Positions 18,145 to 27,320 are shown, numbered from the stretch's first letter. The stretch is DNA of 64,000 nt from Olsenella timonensis (GCF_900119915.1 NZ_LT635455.1:372001-436000), one strand, 5' to 3'. Notes: generated by a model not told the origin, from the sequence alone. A program made the numbers and translations.

Positions 18145-18606
18145 CTACTTGATGACGAGCGTGTCGCAGTCGGCGTTGCGCGTGAGGAACGTGGAGATGG
18201 ACCCGAGGATCGCGTACTTGATCGAGGAGAGTCCCCGCGCCCCGCAGATCACGAGGTCGGGCTCTATGACGTCGAGCATCTCGTCCTTGATGGTCTCGCG
18301 GATGCGCCCGGCGCGGACGAGCACCTCGACCTTCCTGATGCCCGGCATGGACTCGGCCACGCGGACCTTCTCGGCGATCGAGTCGCGGAAGTTCTGCTCG
18401 AGCGTGGGCACGATGTCCACCGGGAAGGTCCCGGCGGCCTCGAGCGCCGTGGAGTCGATCACGTGCCCGATGTAGAGCTCGGCGTTGTCGTTCGCCGCCA
18501 TGACGATGGCGCGGTCGAGCACCTTGTCCTGCTCGTCCGATCCGTCGAGGGAGACGAAGATCCTGTCGTAGCCGAGGTCTTGATAGGAGGTTGTGGTTTC
18601 GGCCAT
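18145..18606 (-). CDS. Universal stress protein (UspA family)
   Basis: Small cytoplasmic UspA-fold protein, 153 aa from MAETTTSYQDLGYDR at 18606 with AAGGGAG upstream; the ORF extension to 18732 lacks a ribosome site and overlaps the divergent promoter. It has RIFVSLDGSDEQDKVLDRAI near the N-terminus and the ATP-binding GARGLSSIKYAILGSIS (G-2x-G-9x-G-S) near the C-terminus, so it probably binds ATP. It is divergent from uppP. The role in stress survival is inferred from the family. Confidence 0.88.
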   Translation of the reverse strand: MAETTTSYQDLGYDRIFVSLDGSDEQDKVLDRAIVMAANDNAELYIGHVIDSTALEAAGTFPVDIVPTLEQNFRDSIAEKVRVAESMPGIRKVEVLVRAGRIRETIKDEMLDVIEPDLVICGARGLSSIKYAILGSISTFLTRNADCDTLVIK

Positions 18607-18771
18607 GGTGGCTCCCTTCCGCCGCTCTGTTCCACATGCTGCGCTTCTTATTCCCTGCGGCGGGAGAGCGCGTCGGCCGACTCGACAAACGGCGTAGAAT
18701 TTCGGTGGCGGGGCGCCGACGGCGCGCCGCATGCGCGACTATAGGGGCGCTGTCGGCTGAAAGAGGGGGCA

Positions 18772-19689
18772 ATGAATCCCATAGAGCTCGTCAAGGCGGC
18801 CGTGTACGGCGTCGTCGAGGGTGTCACGGAGTGGCTCCCCATCTCGTCGACCGGGCACATGCTGCTGCTGAACCAGTTCCTGAGCATGGACGTGTCGGAG
18901 GACTTCTGGAACATGTTCCTCGTCGTCATCCAGCTCGGCGCGATTCTCGCGGTCTGCGTGATGTTCTTCCACCGGCTCAACCCGTTCTCCCCGAGCAAGA
19001 GCGCGGACGAGAGGCGCGGCACCTGGTCGCTGTGGGGCAAGACGGTCGTCGCCTGCATCCCCGCCGCGGTCATCGGCATCCCCATCGACGACTGGATGGA
19101 GGCCAACCTCGGCAGCCCCTTCGTGATCGCCGCCGCGCTCATCGTCTACGGCGTCGCCTTCATCGTGATCGAGACCGTGCGCGAGCGCCGCGCCGCCGCC
19201 ACCGTCGCGACCGGCCGGCACTTCTCGACCCCCGACCTCGGCGACGCGCCGACGCGCTCCGAGCTCGCCGACGCCGGGGCCCGCGTGCGGACGCTCGAGG
19301 AGCTCGACTGGAGGACGGCGATCGGCATCGGCCTGTTCCAGGTGCTCTCGATCGTGCCCGGCACCTCGCGCTCCGGCTCGACGATCATCGGCGGCCTGCT
19401 GCTCGGCTGCAGGCGCACCGTGGTCGCCGAGTTCACGTTCTTCCTCGCGATTCCCGTGATGTTCGGCGCGAGCGGGCTCCGCCTGGCCAAGTACTTCCTC
19501 GACGGCAACGTCTTCAGCGGGACCGAGGCGGCCGTCCTCGCGGTCGGGTGCGCGGTGGCGTTCCTCGTCTCGCTCGCGGTCATCCGCTTCCTCATGGCGT
19601 TCGTCCGCCGTCACGACTTCAAGCCGTTCGGGTGGTATCGCATCGTGCTGGGCGTCCTCGTGATCGCCTGGTTCGCGCTCGTTGGATAG
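18772..19689 (+). CDS. uppP: Undecaprenyl-diphosphatase
   Basis: Membrane enzyme (BacA/UppP) that dephosphorylates undecaprenyl pyrophosphate to recycle the lipid carrier for peptidoglycan and other wall polymers; it also gives bacitracin tolerance. The 305 aa include motif 1 [14 protein letters not shown] (16-29) and motif 2 [13 protein letters not shown], with many hydrophobic helices. A charged insertion at about 135-175 ([11 protein letters not shown]...) lies between helices. The D,D-carboxypeptidase gene starts 10 bp after its stop codon, so they form a wall-synthesis operon. Confidence 0.95.
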   Translation: MNPIELVKAAVYGVVEGVTEWLPISSTGHMLLLNQFLSMDVSEDFWNMFLVVIQLGAILAVCVMFFHRLNPFSPSKSADERRGTWSLWGKTVVACIPAAVIGIPIDDWMEANLGSPFVIAAALIVYGVAFIVIETVRERRAAATVATGRHFSTPDLGDAPTRSELADAGARVRTLEELDWRTAIGIGLFQVLSIVPGTSRSGSTIIGGLLLGCRRTVVAEFTFFLAIPVMFGASGLRLAKYFLDGNVFSGTEAAVLAVGCAVAFLVSLAVIRFLMAFVRRHDFKPFGWYRIVLGVLVIAWFALVG

Positions 19690-19699
19690 GGGGCCTCTC

Positions 19700-21145
19700 G
19701 TGAGGGTCGTCTCTCGCCGCCGCCGGGCCCTGCCCGCGCTGCTCGCCGTCCTGCTCGCCCTCGTCTGCGGCGTGGCGTGCGCCCCGGCGCCCGTGCTGGC
19801 CGAGGAGGGCGACCAGGCCGCCTACTCCGCCGACGAGCCGCCGGCGCTCTCGGCGCGCTACGCCCTGCTGATCGATCGGGAGACGGGCACGGTCCTGCTC
19901 GACCAGGGCTCCGACGAGCGCTGGTATCCCGCCTCGGTCACCAAGGTGATGACGGCGCTGCTCACGATAGAGAACGTCGACCTCGACGAGACGGTGACGG
20001 TCACGGAGGAGGACCTCGCCGAGGTGACCTGGGACAGCTCGATCGCCGGGCTCGTGCCGGGCGACACGCTGACGGTGCGCGACCTCCTTGCCGGCCTCAT
20101 GATCCCCTCGGGAAACGACGCGTCCTACGTGCTGGCGCGCTACGTGGGGGGCGGGGACTGGCACGCCTTCGTGGACATGATGAACGAGCGCGCCGCCGAG
20201 CTCGGCTGCACCGACACGCACTTCGTCAACCCGTGCGGGCTGCATGACGACGACCACTACTCCACGTGCGCCGACCTCGCGCTCATCTTCGAGGAGGCGC
20301 TCAAGCACCCCGAGTTCGTCGAGGTCAGCAGCGCCGCCACCTGGGAGCTGCCCGAGACCTCGGTCGCCCCCGCGCGCGAGCTCAAGAACACGGACGTCCT
20401 CATCGACCCCGAGAGCCCCGTCTACATGGGCGACACCATCGTCTCGAGCAAGACCGGCTCGACCGTGGAGGGCGGGAAGAGTCTCATTGTCCTCGCCGAG
20501 CGCGACGGCCGCTCGCTGATCGGCGTGGTGATGGGGGCGCCGCTGGAGGCCGACGCCGCCGGGGTCGCCCCCAATTTCTACGACATGCGCAGCCTCCTCG
20601 AGTGGGGGTTCGGCGCGTGGCAGACCGGGGAGGTCGTGAGCGTGGGGGACGTGGTGGGCTCGGCGGAGGTGAGCCTCTCGAGCGACGGCGACGCGGTCGA
20701 CGCGCTTGCCACGACGTCGGTGGTGGCGACGGTCCCGGTCGGGACCACGCTCGAGGACCTCACGTTCGCGCCCTCGTGGTCGGGGGCGCTCCAGGCCCCG
20801 CTCGAGGACGGCGCGGCGCTCGGCGAGGTGAACGTGTCGCTGGGCGAGCGGGAGCTGGGCACGGTGAGCGCGGGCGCCGCGCGCGCGATGGGGCTCTCGA
20901 TTCCCGCCTTCCTGGTCTGGTGGCTTACCTCCGACCCGGTCCACGTCGTTCTCGCCGTGGTGGGCGTCGTCACGGTGCTCGTGGTCGTCGGCGTCGTCGC
21001 GAGCTCCTCGTCGCGCGCACGCCGCAGGAGGCGCGCCGCGTCGTCCCCGCACCGGCGGGCCGTCGCGCGCAGCGTCGAGCCGGTCCGCCTGCGGCCGCCC
21101 TCCCGGTCGCGCGGCGGCAGGGGTGGCAGCCACCTGCGCCGCTAG
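19700..21145 (+). CDS. dacA: D-alanyl-D-alanine carboxypeptidase (penicillin-binding protein 5 type)
   Basis: Trims terminal D-Ala from peptidoglycan pentapeptides at the outer membrane face. I chose GTG 19700 because AGGGGG sits 6 nt before it; a TTG at 19682 would also be in frame. The 481 aa have a signal peptide (hydrophobic core about 11-30), the catalytic SVTK (Ser79, Lys82), SGN at 137-139 and KTG at 251-253. After a C-terminal beta domain comes a transmembrane helix (WWLTSDPVHVVLAVVGVVTV region) and a highly basic Arg-rich cytoplasmic tail. It is coupled to uppP. Confidence 0.9.
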   Translation: MRVVSRRRRALPALLAVLLALVCGVACAPAPVLAEEGDQAAYSADEPPALSARYALLIDRETGTVLLDQGSDERWYPASVTKVMTALLTIENVDLDETVTVTEEDLAEVTWDSSIAGLVPGDTLTVRDLLAGLMIPSGNDASYVLARYVGGGDWHAFVDMMNERAAELGCTDTHFVNPCGLHDDDHYSTCADLALIFEEALKHPEFVEVSSAATWELPETSVAPARELKNTDVLIDPESPVYMGDTIVSSKTGSTVEGGKSLIVLAERDGRSLIGVVMGAPLEADAAGVAPNFYDMRSLLEWGFGAWQTGEVVSVGDVVGSAEVSLSSDGDAVDALATTSVVATVPVGTTLEDLTFAPSWSGALQAPLEDGAALGEVNVSLGERELGTVSAGAARAMGLSIPAFLVWWLTSDPVHVVLAVVGVVTVLVVVGVVASSSSRARRRRRAASSPHRRAVARSVEPVRLRPPSRSRGGRGGSHLRR

Positions 21146-21194
21146 TCGCGCCCGGGCCGGGCTCGCGATAAGAACGTCGACTCGAGGAGCACCG

Positions 21195-21641
21195 ATGAAG
21201 CGCATCCTGTTCGTCTGTCACGGCAACATCTGCCGGTCGACGATGGCCCAGTTCGTGTTCGAGGACCTCGCGCGCCGAGCCGGGCGCGCGGGGGAGTTCG
21301 TCGTCGACTCGGCGGCGACGAGCCGCGAGGAGATCGGCAACCCTCCCCATCGCGGTGTCGTGGACGCGCTCCGGCGCAGGGGGGTGCCGGTGGGGCGCCA
21401 CCGCGCCCGTCAGCTCCGGCGCGACGAGTACGACAGCTGGGACCACATCGTGTACATGGACGCCGAGAACGCCCGCGGGGTGGCGCGCATCCTGGGCGCC
21501 GACCCGCAGGGCAAGGTGAGCCGCCTGCTCGACTGGGCCGGCAGCTCGCGCGACGTGGCCGACCCCTGGTACACCGGCGACTTCGACGCGACGTATCGCG
21601 ACGTGCTGGCGGGGTGCACGGCCCTGCTCGCCGCGCTGTAG
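21195..21641 (+). CDS. Low-molecular-weight protein tyrosine phosphatase
   Basis: Cytoplasmic phosphatase of 148 aa starting MKRILFVCHGNICRS, with GAGGAGC before the ATG at 21195. The P-loop CHGNICRS gives nucleophile Cys8 and Arg14; the general acid is the Asp in VADPWYTGDF near residue 120. In Gram-positives these enzymes often pair with tyrosine kinases for polysaccharide export, but no such kinase is in the window. It lies between the carboxypeptidase and a hydrolase on the same strand. Confidence 0.92.
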   Translation: MKRILFVCHGNICRSTMAQFVFEDLARRAGRAGEFVVDSAATSREEIGNPPHRGVVDALRRRGVPVGRHRARQLRRDEYDSWDHIVYMDAENARGVARILGADPQGKVSRLLDWAGSSRDVADPWYTGDFDATYRDVLAGCTALLAAL

Positions 21642-21707
21642 GGTGCGGCGGCGCCGCGTTTGTCGCTATACTCGTGCGCGTATGATGACGCGACGGGAGG
21701 GTGGCTC

Positions 21708-22958
21708 ATGGCGCAGGACGGCAGGAAGAGCAGGGGCGCACGGTTCTTCTCGTACTTCGAGGGGCGCAAGACGCGCGAGGGCGTGCCGACCCCCCACCTC
21801 ATGGAGGAGCTGAGCTCGCGCAAGCGCGACGTCCCGCGCTGGTCGCAGGCGTTCGGCCCGCTCGGCTTCACGCTCGTCATGGTCGCCATGGGCGCGGGCA
21901 GCATCTACTTTGGCGCGACGGTGGCAGGCGTCCTCTTCTGCCTGATCGGCGTGGTGCCGGTGGCAGCCGTGACGCTGCTCGTCGCACGCGCGCTGCCGCG
22001 CGTCTTTGGCGCGCAGCGCGGCGGCGGCGAGGAGGAGCTCGGCCCGTACCTCGGCGGCGGGGGGGACGGGCGCGTGCGCGCCATGTGCCCGGGCCTCTTC
22101 GAGCAGGAGCGCGAGAAGATCGAGTGGAACCGCGCCGAGGAGGCGGACCGCACCTGGCGCTGGCTCCAGGCGCTCCCCTGCGGCGTCGAGCGCGTCGAGA
22201 CGACCTCCGACGACGGCTGCCGTCTCGTGGGCCGCGCGATCGCGTGCCGGCCTGAGTCGCGGCGCTGGCTCGTCTTTGCCCACGGCTACGCCGACAACTG
22301 GCGCGCCGGGCTCACCTACGCCCGCCGCTACGCCGAGCTCGGCTGCAACCTGCTGCTCGTGGACCTGCGCGCGCACGGCGAGAGCGAGGGCGACTGGGTG
22401 GGTGCCGGCTGGCTCGACCGACGCGACCTCGTGGCGTGGTGCCGCTGGGTCGCTGACCGGGCCGGCGAGGACGCGCGCGTCGTGCTCGCCGGCATCTCGA
22501 TGGGCGCCGCCTCCGCGATCATGGCCTGCGGCGAGGACGACCTTCCCGAGCAGGTGCGCGCCTGCGTGGCAGACTGCGCCTACGACGACTTCTGGGACAC
22601 GGCCGTCGGCGTCGTGAGCTCCGGCTCGCTCGGCACGCCGCCGATGCCGGCGCATCCCGTCCTCGACATCGCCCGCCTGCTGCTGAGGCTGCGCCGGGGC
22701 GGCTACGACGTGGCCAGCGCCAAGCCCCTCGACGCGATCGCGCGCTCCGGCGCGCCCGTCCTGCTGGTCCAGGGGGAGGACGACCGGGTCGTGCCGGCGC
22801 ACATGGCCGACGCGCTCGCCGCCGCCGCGGGCGGCGCCGCGGCGGGCGAGGGGCACGAGCTCGTGAAGGTGCCGTCCGCGGGCCACTGCTGCGCGGTCTT
22901 CGCCGACCCCGACCTCTACTGGGAGGTCGTCGGCGCGTTCGTGGGGGCGCACAGCTAG
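21708..22958 (+). CDS. Membrane-anchored alpha/beta hydrolase
   Basis: A 416-aa protein starting MAQDGRKSRGARFF (GGGAGG upstream of 21708; the in-frame start at 21660 includes a promoter-like TATACT). Two hydrophobic helices lie at about 50-95, then a soluble alpha/beta-hydrolase domain with the oxyanion region VFAHGYADNW, the nucleophile elbow GISMGAAS, a catalytic Asp in VQGEDDRVVPAHM and His in SAGHCCAV. It resembles the YqkD/BEM46-like membrane-linked hydrolases. Substrate unknown. Confidence 0.83.
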   Translation: MAQDGRKSRGARFFSYFEGRKTREGVPTPHLMEELSSRKRDVPRWSQAFGPLGFTLVMVAMGAGSIYFGATVAGVLFCLIGVVPVAAVTLLVARALPRVFGAQRGGGEEELGPYLGGGGDGRVRAMCPGLFEQEREKIEWNRAEEADRTWRWLQALPCGVERVETTSDDGCRLVGRAIACRPESRRWLVFAHGYADNWRAGLTYARRYAELGCNLLLVDLRAHGESEGDWVGAGWLDRRDLVAWCRWVADRAGEDARVVLAGISMGAASAIMACGEDDLPEQVRACVADCAYDDFWDTAVGVVSSGSLGTPPMPAHPVLDIARLLLRLRRGGYDVASAKPLDAIARSGAPVLLVQGEDDRVVPAHMADALAAAAGGAAAGEGHELVKVPSAGHCCAVFADPDLYWEVVGAFVGAHS

Positions 22959-23000
22959 CATCCAACGCAACAAAACACCAGCTAAAATGTCTTGTCTTCT

Positions 23001-23031
23001 GCCCGCCGCCTCACGCTTCGAGGCGGCGGGC
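23001..23031 (+). terminator. Rho-independent-like terminator
   Basis: GCCCGCCGCCTC / GAGGCGGCGGGC form a perfect 12-bp stem, followed by AGTAATTTCT. It lies 42 bp downstream of the hydrolase stop and upstream of the PTS promoter region. Confidence 0.75.
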
Positions 23032-23052
23032 AGTAATTTCTCTATGAAATAA

Positions 23053-23130
23053 TTGCTACCGTTAACCGATGAATAGTTACCGCTGACAACTATTCGGTTG
23101 CTCCGTTAATAGTTAATAGCAACAATCAAA
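23053..23130 (+). promoter_or_regulatory. PTS operon regulatory region with repeated TTGCTACCGTTAACC motif
   Basis: An AT-rich stretch contains TTGCTACCGTTAACC (23053-23067), a variant TTGCTCCGTTAATAG (23098-23112), the dyad AATAGTT/AACTATT around 23072-23094, and a facing half TTAATAGCAAC. The first motif recurs as TTGCTACCATTAACC in front of the marR gene at 27241-27255, so it is a candidate operator for that regulator. Confidence 0.5.
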
Positions 23131-23190
23131 ATCACTGAAAGAGACATGAAAGAGCATGTCTCGATGACGGGACGGGGAGAGGACAAGAGA

Positions 23191-23619
23191 ATGAGGTATC
23201 TGCTTCTGGTCAGCCACGGAACGTTCGCGCCGGGCCTGCACAGCGTGCTCGACATGCTCGTGGGCAAGCGCGAGGACATCCTGAGCTGCAGCCTGCGCGA
23301 CGGCGAGGGCGCTGACGAGTACGTGGCCGAGCTCGAGAAGGTCGTCGCGCCCATCGGTGGGGGAGACGAGGTCATCGTCATGGGTGACATCATCGGTGGC
23401 TCGCCCCTCACCAACGCGCTCAACGTGCTGGCTGGCCACGGGCTCCTCGCCCGCACGCGCGCCTTCGGCGGCGTGAGCCTGCCGATGGCGCTCACGGCGG
23501 CCTTCGACCTTCAGACGGACGACCCCATGGCCCTGTGCTCCTCGGCGCTCTCCGAGGGGCAGGCCGCCATGCGCGAGGTCGAGCTCGACCTCGGCGAGGA
23601 TGAGGACGAGGATCTCTAG
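23191..23619 (+). CDS. PTS system mannose-family EIIA component
   Basis: Phosphocarrier of a mannose/fructose/sorbose-type phosphotransferase system, 142 aa from ATG 23191 (GAGAGGAC upstream). The phosphorylated residue is probably His9 in LVSHGTFAPGL; GDIIGGSPLTNAL is the conserved dimer/active-site loop. The Asp/Glu-rich C-terminus (GEDEDEDL) is family-typical. It is first in a IIA-IIB-IIC-IID operon, and phosphate passes from HPr to this protein, then to IIB. Confidence 0.9.
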   Translation: MRYLLLVSHGTFAPGLHSVLDMLVGKREDILSCSLRDGEGADEYVAELEKVVAPIGGGDEVIVMGDIIGGSPLTNALNVLAGHGLLARTRAFGGVSLPMALTAAFDLQTDDPMALCSSALSEGQAAMREVELDLGEDEDEDL

Positions 23620-23679
23620 GCACCTTCACGGGAATAGCCCGTGCGCAGTATCGGAACGAGAACAGACAAGGAGAAGGAC

Positions 23680-24177
23680 ATGGCAGTTTCGTTCGTTCGC
23701 ATCGACGACCGCATGATTCACGGCCAGACCGTCACCCGCTGGGCGGTCGAGTACCCCTGCGACGGCATCATCGCCGTCAACGACGCCGCGGCGTCCAACC
23801 CGGTGCTCAAGAGCGCCTACAAGAGCGCCGCGCCGGACAAGAAGACCTTCGTGTGGACGATGGACCACTTCAAGGAGAAGGCCCAGACCGTCCTGGACAG
23901 CGACACCCGCTACTTCCTGATCACCAAGAACCCGCTCGACATGGCTGAGATTCTCGTGAACTTCGGGTTCGTGCCGGGCGACGTCAAGACCGTCATCGTG
24001 GGCCCCTGCAACGACCGTCCCGGCACCACCAAGCTGGGCAACAACCAGTCCATCACGCAGGAGGAGGCACAGGCCTTCGAGGACATCTCCAAGGCCGGCT
24101 ACACCGTCGACTTCCGCCTGATCCCCGACAAGGGCATCGGCACCTGGGACAAGTTCCGCGGGCAGTTCGGCTTCTAG
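23680..24177 (+). CDS. PTS system mannose-family EIIB component
   Basis: Receives phosphate from EIIA and passes it to the sugar bound by IIC/IID. It is 165 aa from the ATG at 23680, preceded by AAGGAGAAGG. The hallmark VRIDDRMIHGQTVTRW (6-21) holds the phospho-histidine His14. The IIC gene follows 90 bp later. Substrate could be mannose, glucose, fructose, sorbose or an amino sugar; sequence alone does not decide. Confidence 0.92.
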   Translation: MAVSFVRIDDRMIHGQTVTRWAVEYPCDGIIAVNDAAASNPVLKSAYKSAAPDKKTFVWTMDHFKEKAQTVLDSDTRYFLITKNPLDMAEILVNFGFVPGDVKTVIVGPCNDRPGTTKLGNNQSITQEEAQAFEDISKAGYTVDFRLIPDKGIGTWDKFRGQFGF

Positions 24178-24267
24178 TTCGTTGCACTGCGGGGCGGGCC
24201 GTCCGGGGGCCCGCCGCGAGAAACGCAAGTGCCCCGCAAGGGGCCTAGCATTGGAAAGGTGGTTCAT

Positions 24268-25140
24268 ATGGAAATCAACGTGTTCCAGGCAGCGCTGCTG
24301 GGACTGTTTGCCTGCCTGGCGTCCATGCCCGGCCTCGGCGGCACGTCCATCGGCAACTACACGCTCGGACGCCCGCTCGTCGCCGGTCTGGTGGTCGGCA
24401 TCATCTTGGGCGACATCACCCTCGGCATCATCGTCGGCATGGCCATCCAGGTGGTCTACATCGCCCTCGTAACCCCCGGCGGCACCGTCTCCGCCGACGT
24501 CCGTGCGGCCTGCTACATCGGCATCCCCTTGGCCATGATTGCGATCAAGGGCAACCCGGCGCTCGCCGCCGACCCCTCCGGCGCAGACGCGGCGGCTCTT
24601 GCCACGACGCTCGGCGCCACCTGCGGCACCCTTGGCGCCATTCTCTTCTACGGCACCGCGACCATCAACCTGGCCTGGCAGGCCATGGGCTGGAAGTGGC
24701 TCGAGAAGGGCGACACCCACAAGCTCTACCTCGTGGACATGGTCCTGCCGTGGATCTCCCACATCGTCTGCTCCTTCATCCCCACGTTCGTGATCGTCTA
24801 CTTCGGCGGCGACATGGTCACCACGCTGCTCAACAGCATGCCCATGGACGGCATCCCCATGAAGACGCTCTTCGCCGTGGGCTCGCTGCTTCCCTGCGTC
24901 GGTATCGCCATCCTGCTCAAGCAGGTCATCACCAAGGCCACCGACTTCCTGCCGTTCTTCTTCGGCTTCACGCTCGCCGCGGTCATGGGCTGCAACCTCA
25001 TCGCCTGCTCCGCCATCGCCTGCTTCTTCGCGCTCATCAAGTTCGAGCTCTCTAAGATCGAGTCCAAGCTCGAGAAGGTCGGCACCGCGGGCGCCATCAC
25101 CGCTTCTGTTGACGACGACGAGGAAGAGGAGGACATCTAA
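24268..25140 (+). CDS. PTS system mannose-family EIIC component
   Basis: Membrane channel subunit, 290 aa starting MEINVFQAALLGLF; an in-frame start at 24229 lacks an equally good context (GGAAAGG lies before 24268). Multiple hydrophobic helices and the family signature LVTPGGTVSADVRAACYIGIP are visible. The C-terminal cytoplasmic tail is acidic (DDDEEEEDI). Its TAA stop overlaps the ATG of the IID gene by one base (TAATG), so the two are translationally coupled. Confidence 0.92.
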   Translation: MEINVFQAALLGLFACLASMPGLGGTSIGNYTLGRPLVAGLVVGIILGDITLGIIVGMAIQVVYIALVTPGGTVSADVRAACYIGIPLAMIAIKGNPALAADPSGADAAALATTLGATCGTLGAILFYGTATINLAWQAMGWKWLEKGDTHKLYLVDMVLPWISHIVCSFIPTFVIVYFGGDMVTTLLNSMPMDGIPMKTLFAVGSLLPCVGIAILLKQVITKATDFLPFFFGFTLAAVMGCNLIACSAIACFFALIKFELSKIESKLEKVGTAGAITASVDDDEEEEDI

Positions 25141-25991
25141 TGGCTGACAACACCGTCGAGCAGAAGGGCGGCCGCAAGGTCTCCAAGAAGGCCCTCGCCA
25201 AGTCCTTCCACAACTGGTACTACGGCAACCTCACGTGCTTCTCGCAGGAGCACATGCAGACCTTCGGCTACCTGGTCTCCATGCTGCCGATCGTCGAGGA
25301 CCTGTACGACAAGAAGGAGGACCAGCAGAAGGCCCTCACCACCTACTCCGCATTCTTCAACACCGAGCCGCAGATAGGCTCCATGATCGTCGGCGTGACC
25401 GTCGGTCTCGAGGAGGCGCGCGCCAACGGCGAGGCCATCGACGACGACACGATCAACGGCATCCGTGCCGGTCTCATGGGCCCGCTCGCGGGCATCGGCG
25501 ACTCCCTGATCGTGGGCACGCTGATCCCGATTCTGCTCGGCATCGGCATGGGCCTCTCCGAGGGCGGCAGCCCGCTCGGCGCGATCTTCTACATCGTGGT
25601 CTGGAACCTGCTCGCCTACTTCGGCATGCGCTTCGCCTACTATCGCGGCTACAAGCTTGGCGGCGACGCGGTCGAGGCCCTCGTCGGCCCCGACGCCACG
25701 GCTCTGCGCGAGGCGATCGTCCTGGTGGGCACCATGGTCATCGGTGCCGTTGCCGCGACCTGGGTCTCCATCTCCACGGCGCTCACGCTCCCGGGCGGCG
25801 GCACCCTGCAGGGCACCTTCGACGGCATCTACCCGAAGCTGCTCCCGCTGATTTTCACGATCTTCTGCTGGTGGCTCATGTCCAAGAAGAAGGTCAGCCC
25901 GATCGTCACGATGCTCATCCTGCTCGCCATCGCCTTCGTCGGTGCGTGCGTCGGCTTCTTCGGTGCTGCCACGATCGCCACGGCGGCCTAG
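25140..25991 (+). CDS. PTS system mannose-family EIID component
   Basis: Second membrane subunit of the permease, 283 aa, diagnostic of the mannose PTS superfamily. Seen are the N-terminal amphipathic segment SFHNWYYGNLTCFSQEHMQT, the GIRAGLMGPLAGIGDSLIVG loop, the MRFAYYRGYKLG motif and C-terminal hydrophobic helices. It starts inside the IIC stop codon. A strong hairpin follows, so expression of the downstream small gene may be reduced relative to the PTS genes. Confidence 0.93.
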   Translation: MADNTVEQKGGRKVSKKALAKSFHNWYYGNLTCFSQEHMQTFGYLVSMLPIVEDLYDKKEDQQKALTTYSAFFNTEPQIGSMIVGVTVGLEEARANGEAIDDDTINGIRAGLMGPLAGIGDSLIVGTLIPILLGIGMGLSEGGSPLGAIFYIVVWNLLAYFGMRFAYYRGYKLGGDAVEALVGPDATALREAIVLVGTMVIGAVAATWVSISTALTLPGGGTLQGTFDGIYPKLLPLIFTIFCWWLMSKKKVSPIVTMLILLAIAFVGACVGFFGAATIATAA

Positions 25992-26023
25992 GGTTACCGA
26001 CCTTTCGGAACCGACCCCATCCA

Positions 26024-26057
26024 GCCCGGGCCGCAGCGCATCCCCTGCGGCCCGGGC
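26024..26057 (+). terminator. Hairpin after the PTS genes
   Basis: GCCCGGGCCGCAG / CTGCGGCCCGGGC form a perfect 13-bp stem with an 8-nt loop, 32 bp after EIID. There is no clear T-run, so partial termination or mRNA 3' protection within a longer operon is plausible. Confidence 0.6.
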
Positions 26058-26079
26058 ATACCCCTAGAGAAGAGGAACC

Positions 26080-26400
26080 ATGGCACTCGACACCTCAAAC
26101 TGGACGCGCGATGACCTCGTCAAGGAGGCCAAGCTCCAGACCGACGCCATCCAGCGTCTGAACGTGTGGCTGCGGATCGGCTACTCGCTTGTCGCGCTGG
26201 GGTTCATCCTGGGTTACTGGGGCTTTTACGGCGGAGGCGGAACCGGCTTCGGCATTGCCGGCGTGGTCCTGCTCCTCGTGGGCGCGCTCGTTTCGGTGGT
26301 CCTCAAGGTGGGGACGACCAACGCAAAGAGAAACGTCAGGAACATCCTCGCCGCCGCAGGCGTCGACTTAGACGAGAGGAACGAGGGGACGGACGACTGA
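26080..26400 (+). CDS. Small membrane protein of unknown function
   Basis: A 106-aa protein with an amphipathic N-terminus and two transmembrane helices (about 28-47 and 53-74) separated by a GGGGTG turn; the soluble ends suggest both termini are cytoplasmic. AAGAGGAACC precedes the ATG. It sits between EIID and a HAD phosphatase and overlaps the latter by one base (TGATG). I do not recognise the family; by position it may be an accessory to the PTS. Confidence 0.7.
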   Translation: MALDTSNWTRDDLVKEAKLQTDAIQRLNVWLRIGYSLVALGFILGYWGFYGGGGTGFGIAGVVLLLVGALVSVVLKVGTTNAKRNVRNILAAAGVDLDERNEGTDD

Positions 26401-27215
26401 TGGCAGGAGAGCTTCCCGCCGCGGTGTTCTCCGACGTCGACGGCACGCTGCTCGACGGAGACCACCGCGTGAGCCCACGCACGGCCGCCGCCGCTCGCTT
26501 CCTCTCCGAACAGGGCGTTCCCCTGGTGCTGGTGTCGGCGCGCATGCCCGAGGCGCTTGTCGCCATACGACGGGCCCTCGGCAACGAGGGGCCCGTCGTA
26601 TGCTACGGCGGGGCCTATGTGCTCGACGGTAAAGGCTCCGAGCTCCTGAGCCGTACCATCGGTCTTGGCTGCGTCCTCGAGGTGCGCGATTTCGTGGCGT
26701 GTGACGTGCCCGACGTCTGCTGCATGGCGTATGGCTACCACTCTTGGGTGGTCTCCGACCGCTCCGACCCGCGCGTCCGACGCGAGGAGAAGATCGTGGG
26801 CGTGACGTCCACGGAGGGTGCCCTCGAGGACCACTTCTCGGAACGCGGGCTCCACAAGTTCCTGCTCGTGGGGGAACCGGAGTCCATCGAGCGTGCCGAG
26901 CGAGAGGTCGCGGCGGCCTTCCCGAGTCTCTCGGTGGTTCGTTCCTCTCCCATCCTCTGCGAGGTCATGGACGGACGTGTGAGCAAGGCCGAGGGCATCG
27001 AGGCTGTATGCCGGTACCTGGGCGTCGACGCCGCGGATGCGGTTGCCTTTGGTGATGGACAAAACGACGTGGACATGTTCTGCGCGGTGGGGGAGAGCTG
27101 GGCGATGGCCAATGCGCCTGCCGAGGTGCGGGCGGCAGCCGCGCGGGTCACCTGGCTCGACAACGTGCATGACGGACTTGCGGAGGCGATTTTCTCGCTC
27201 ATCGGGGAGGCGTGA
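26400..27215 (+). CDS. HAD-superfamily hydrolase, Cof type
   Basis: Probable sugar-phosphate or related phosphatase, 271 aa from ATG 26400. The DVDGTLLDGD motif supplies Asp12 (nucleophile) and Asp14; motif II is LVSARMPEA; the Cof-subfamily C-terminal motif appears as AVAFGDGQNDVDMF followed by AMANAPAEVRAAA. Its place at the end of the PTS operon suggests it dephosphorylates an imported sugar phosphate to prevent phospho-sugar stress (inference). It overlaps the small membrane gene by one base. Confidence 0.88.
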   Translation: MAGELPAAVFSDVDGTLLDGDHRVSPRTAAAARFLSEQGVPLVLVSARMPEALVAIRRALGNEGPVVCYGGAYVLDGKGSELLSRTIGLGCVLEVRDFVACDVPDVCCMAYGYHSWVVSDRSDPRVRREEKIVGVTSTEGALEDHFSERGLHKFLLVGEPESIERAEREVAAAFPSLSVVRSSPILCEVMDGRVSKAEGIEAVCRYLGVDAADAVAFGDGQNDVDMFCAVGESWAMANAPAEVRAAAARVTWLDNVHDGLAEAIFSLIGEA

Positions 27216-27240
27216 GAGAGCGTGCAGAGCGTGACGAAAG

Positions 27241-27255
27241 TTGCTACCATTAACC
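27241..27255 (+). promoter_or_regulatory. TTGCTACCATTAACC motif upstream of marR
   Basis: Matches 14 of 15 bases of the motif at 23053-23067 in front of the PTS operon. It precedes the regulator gene by about 65 bp, consistent with autoregulation plus PTS control. Confidence 0.5.
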
Positions 27256-27320
27256 AGTCGAATGTGGGTGTGGGGACGATGTGCCCGTCGCGTTCTGAAG
27301 GGGAGGTGCTCAGCGGGAAG

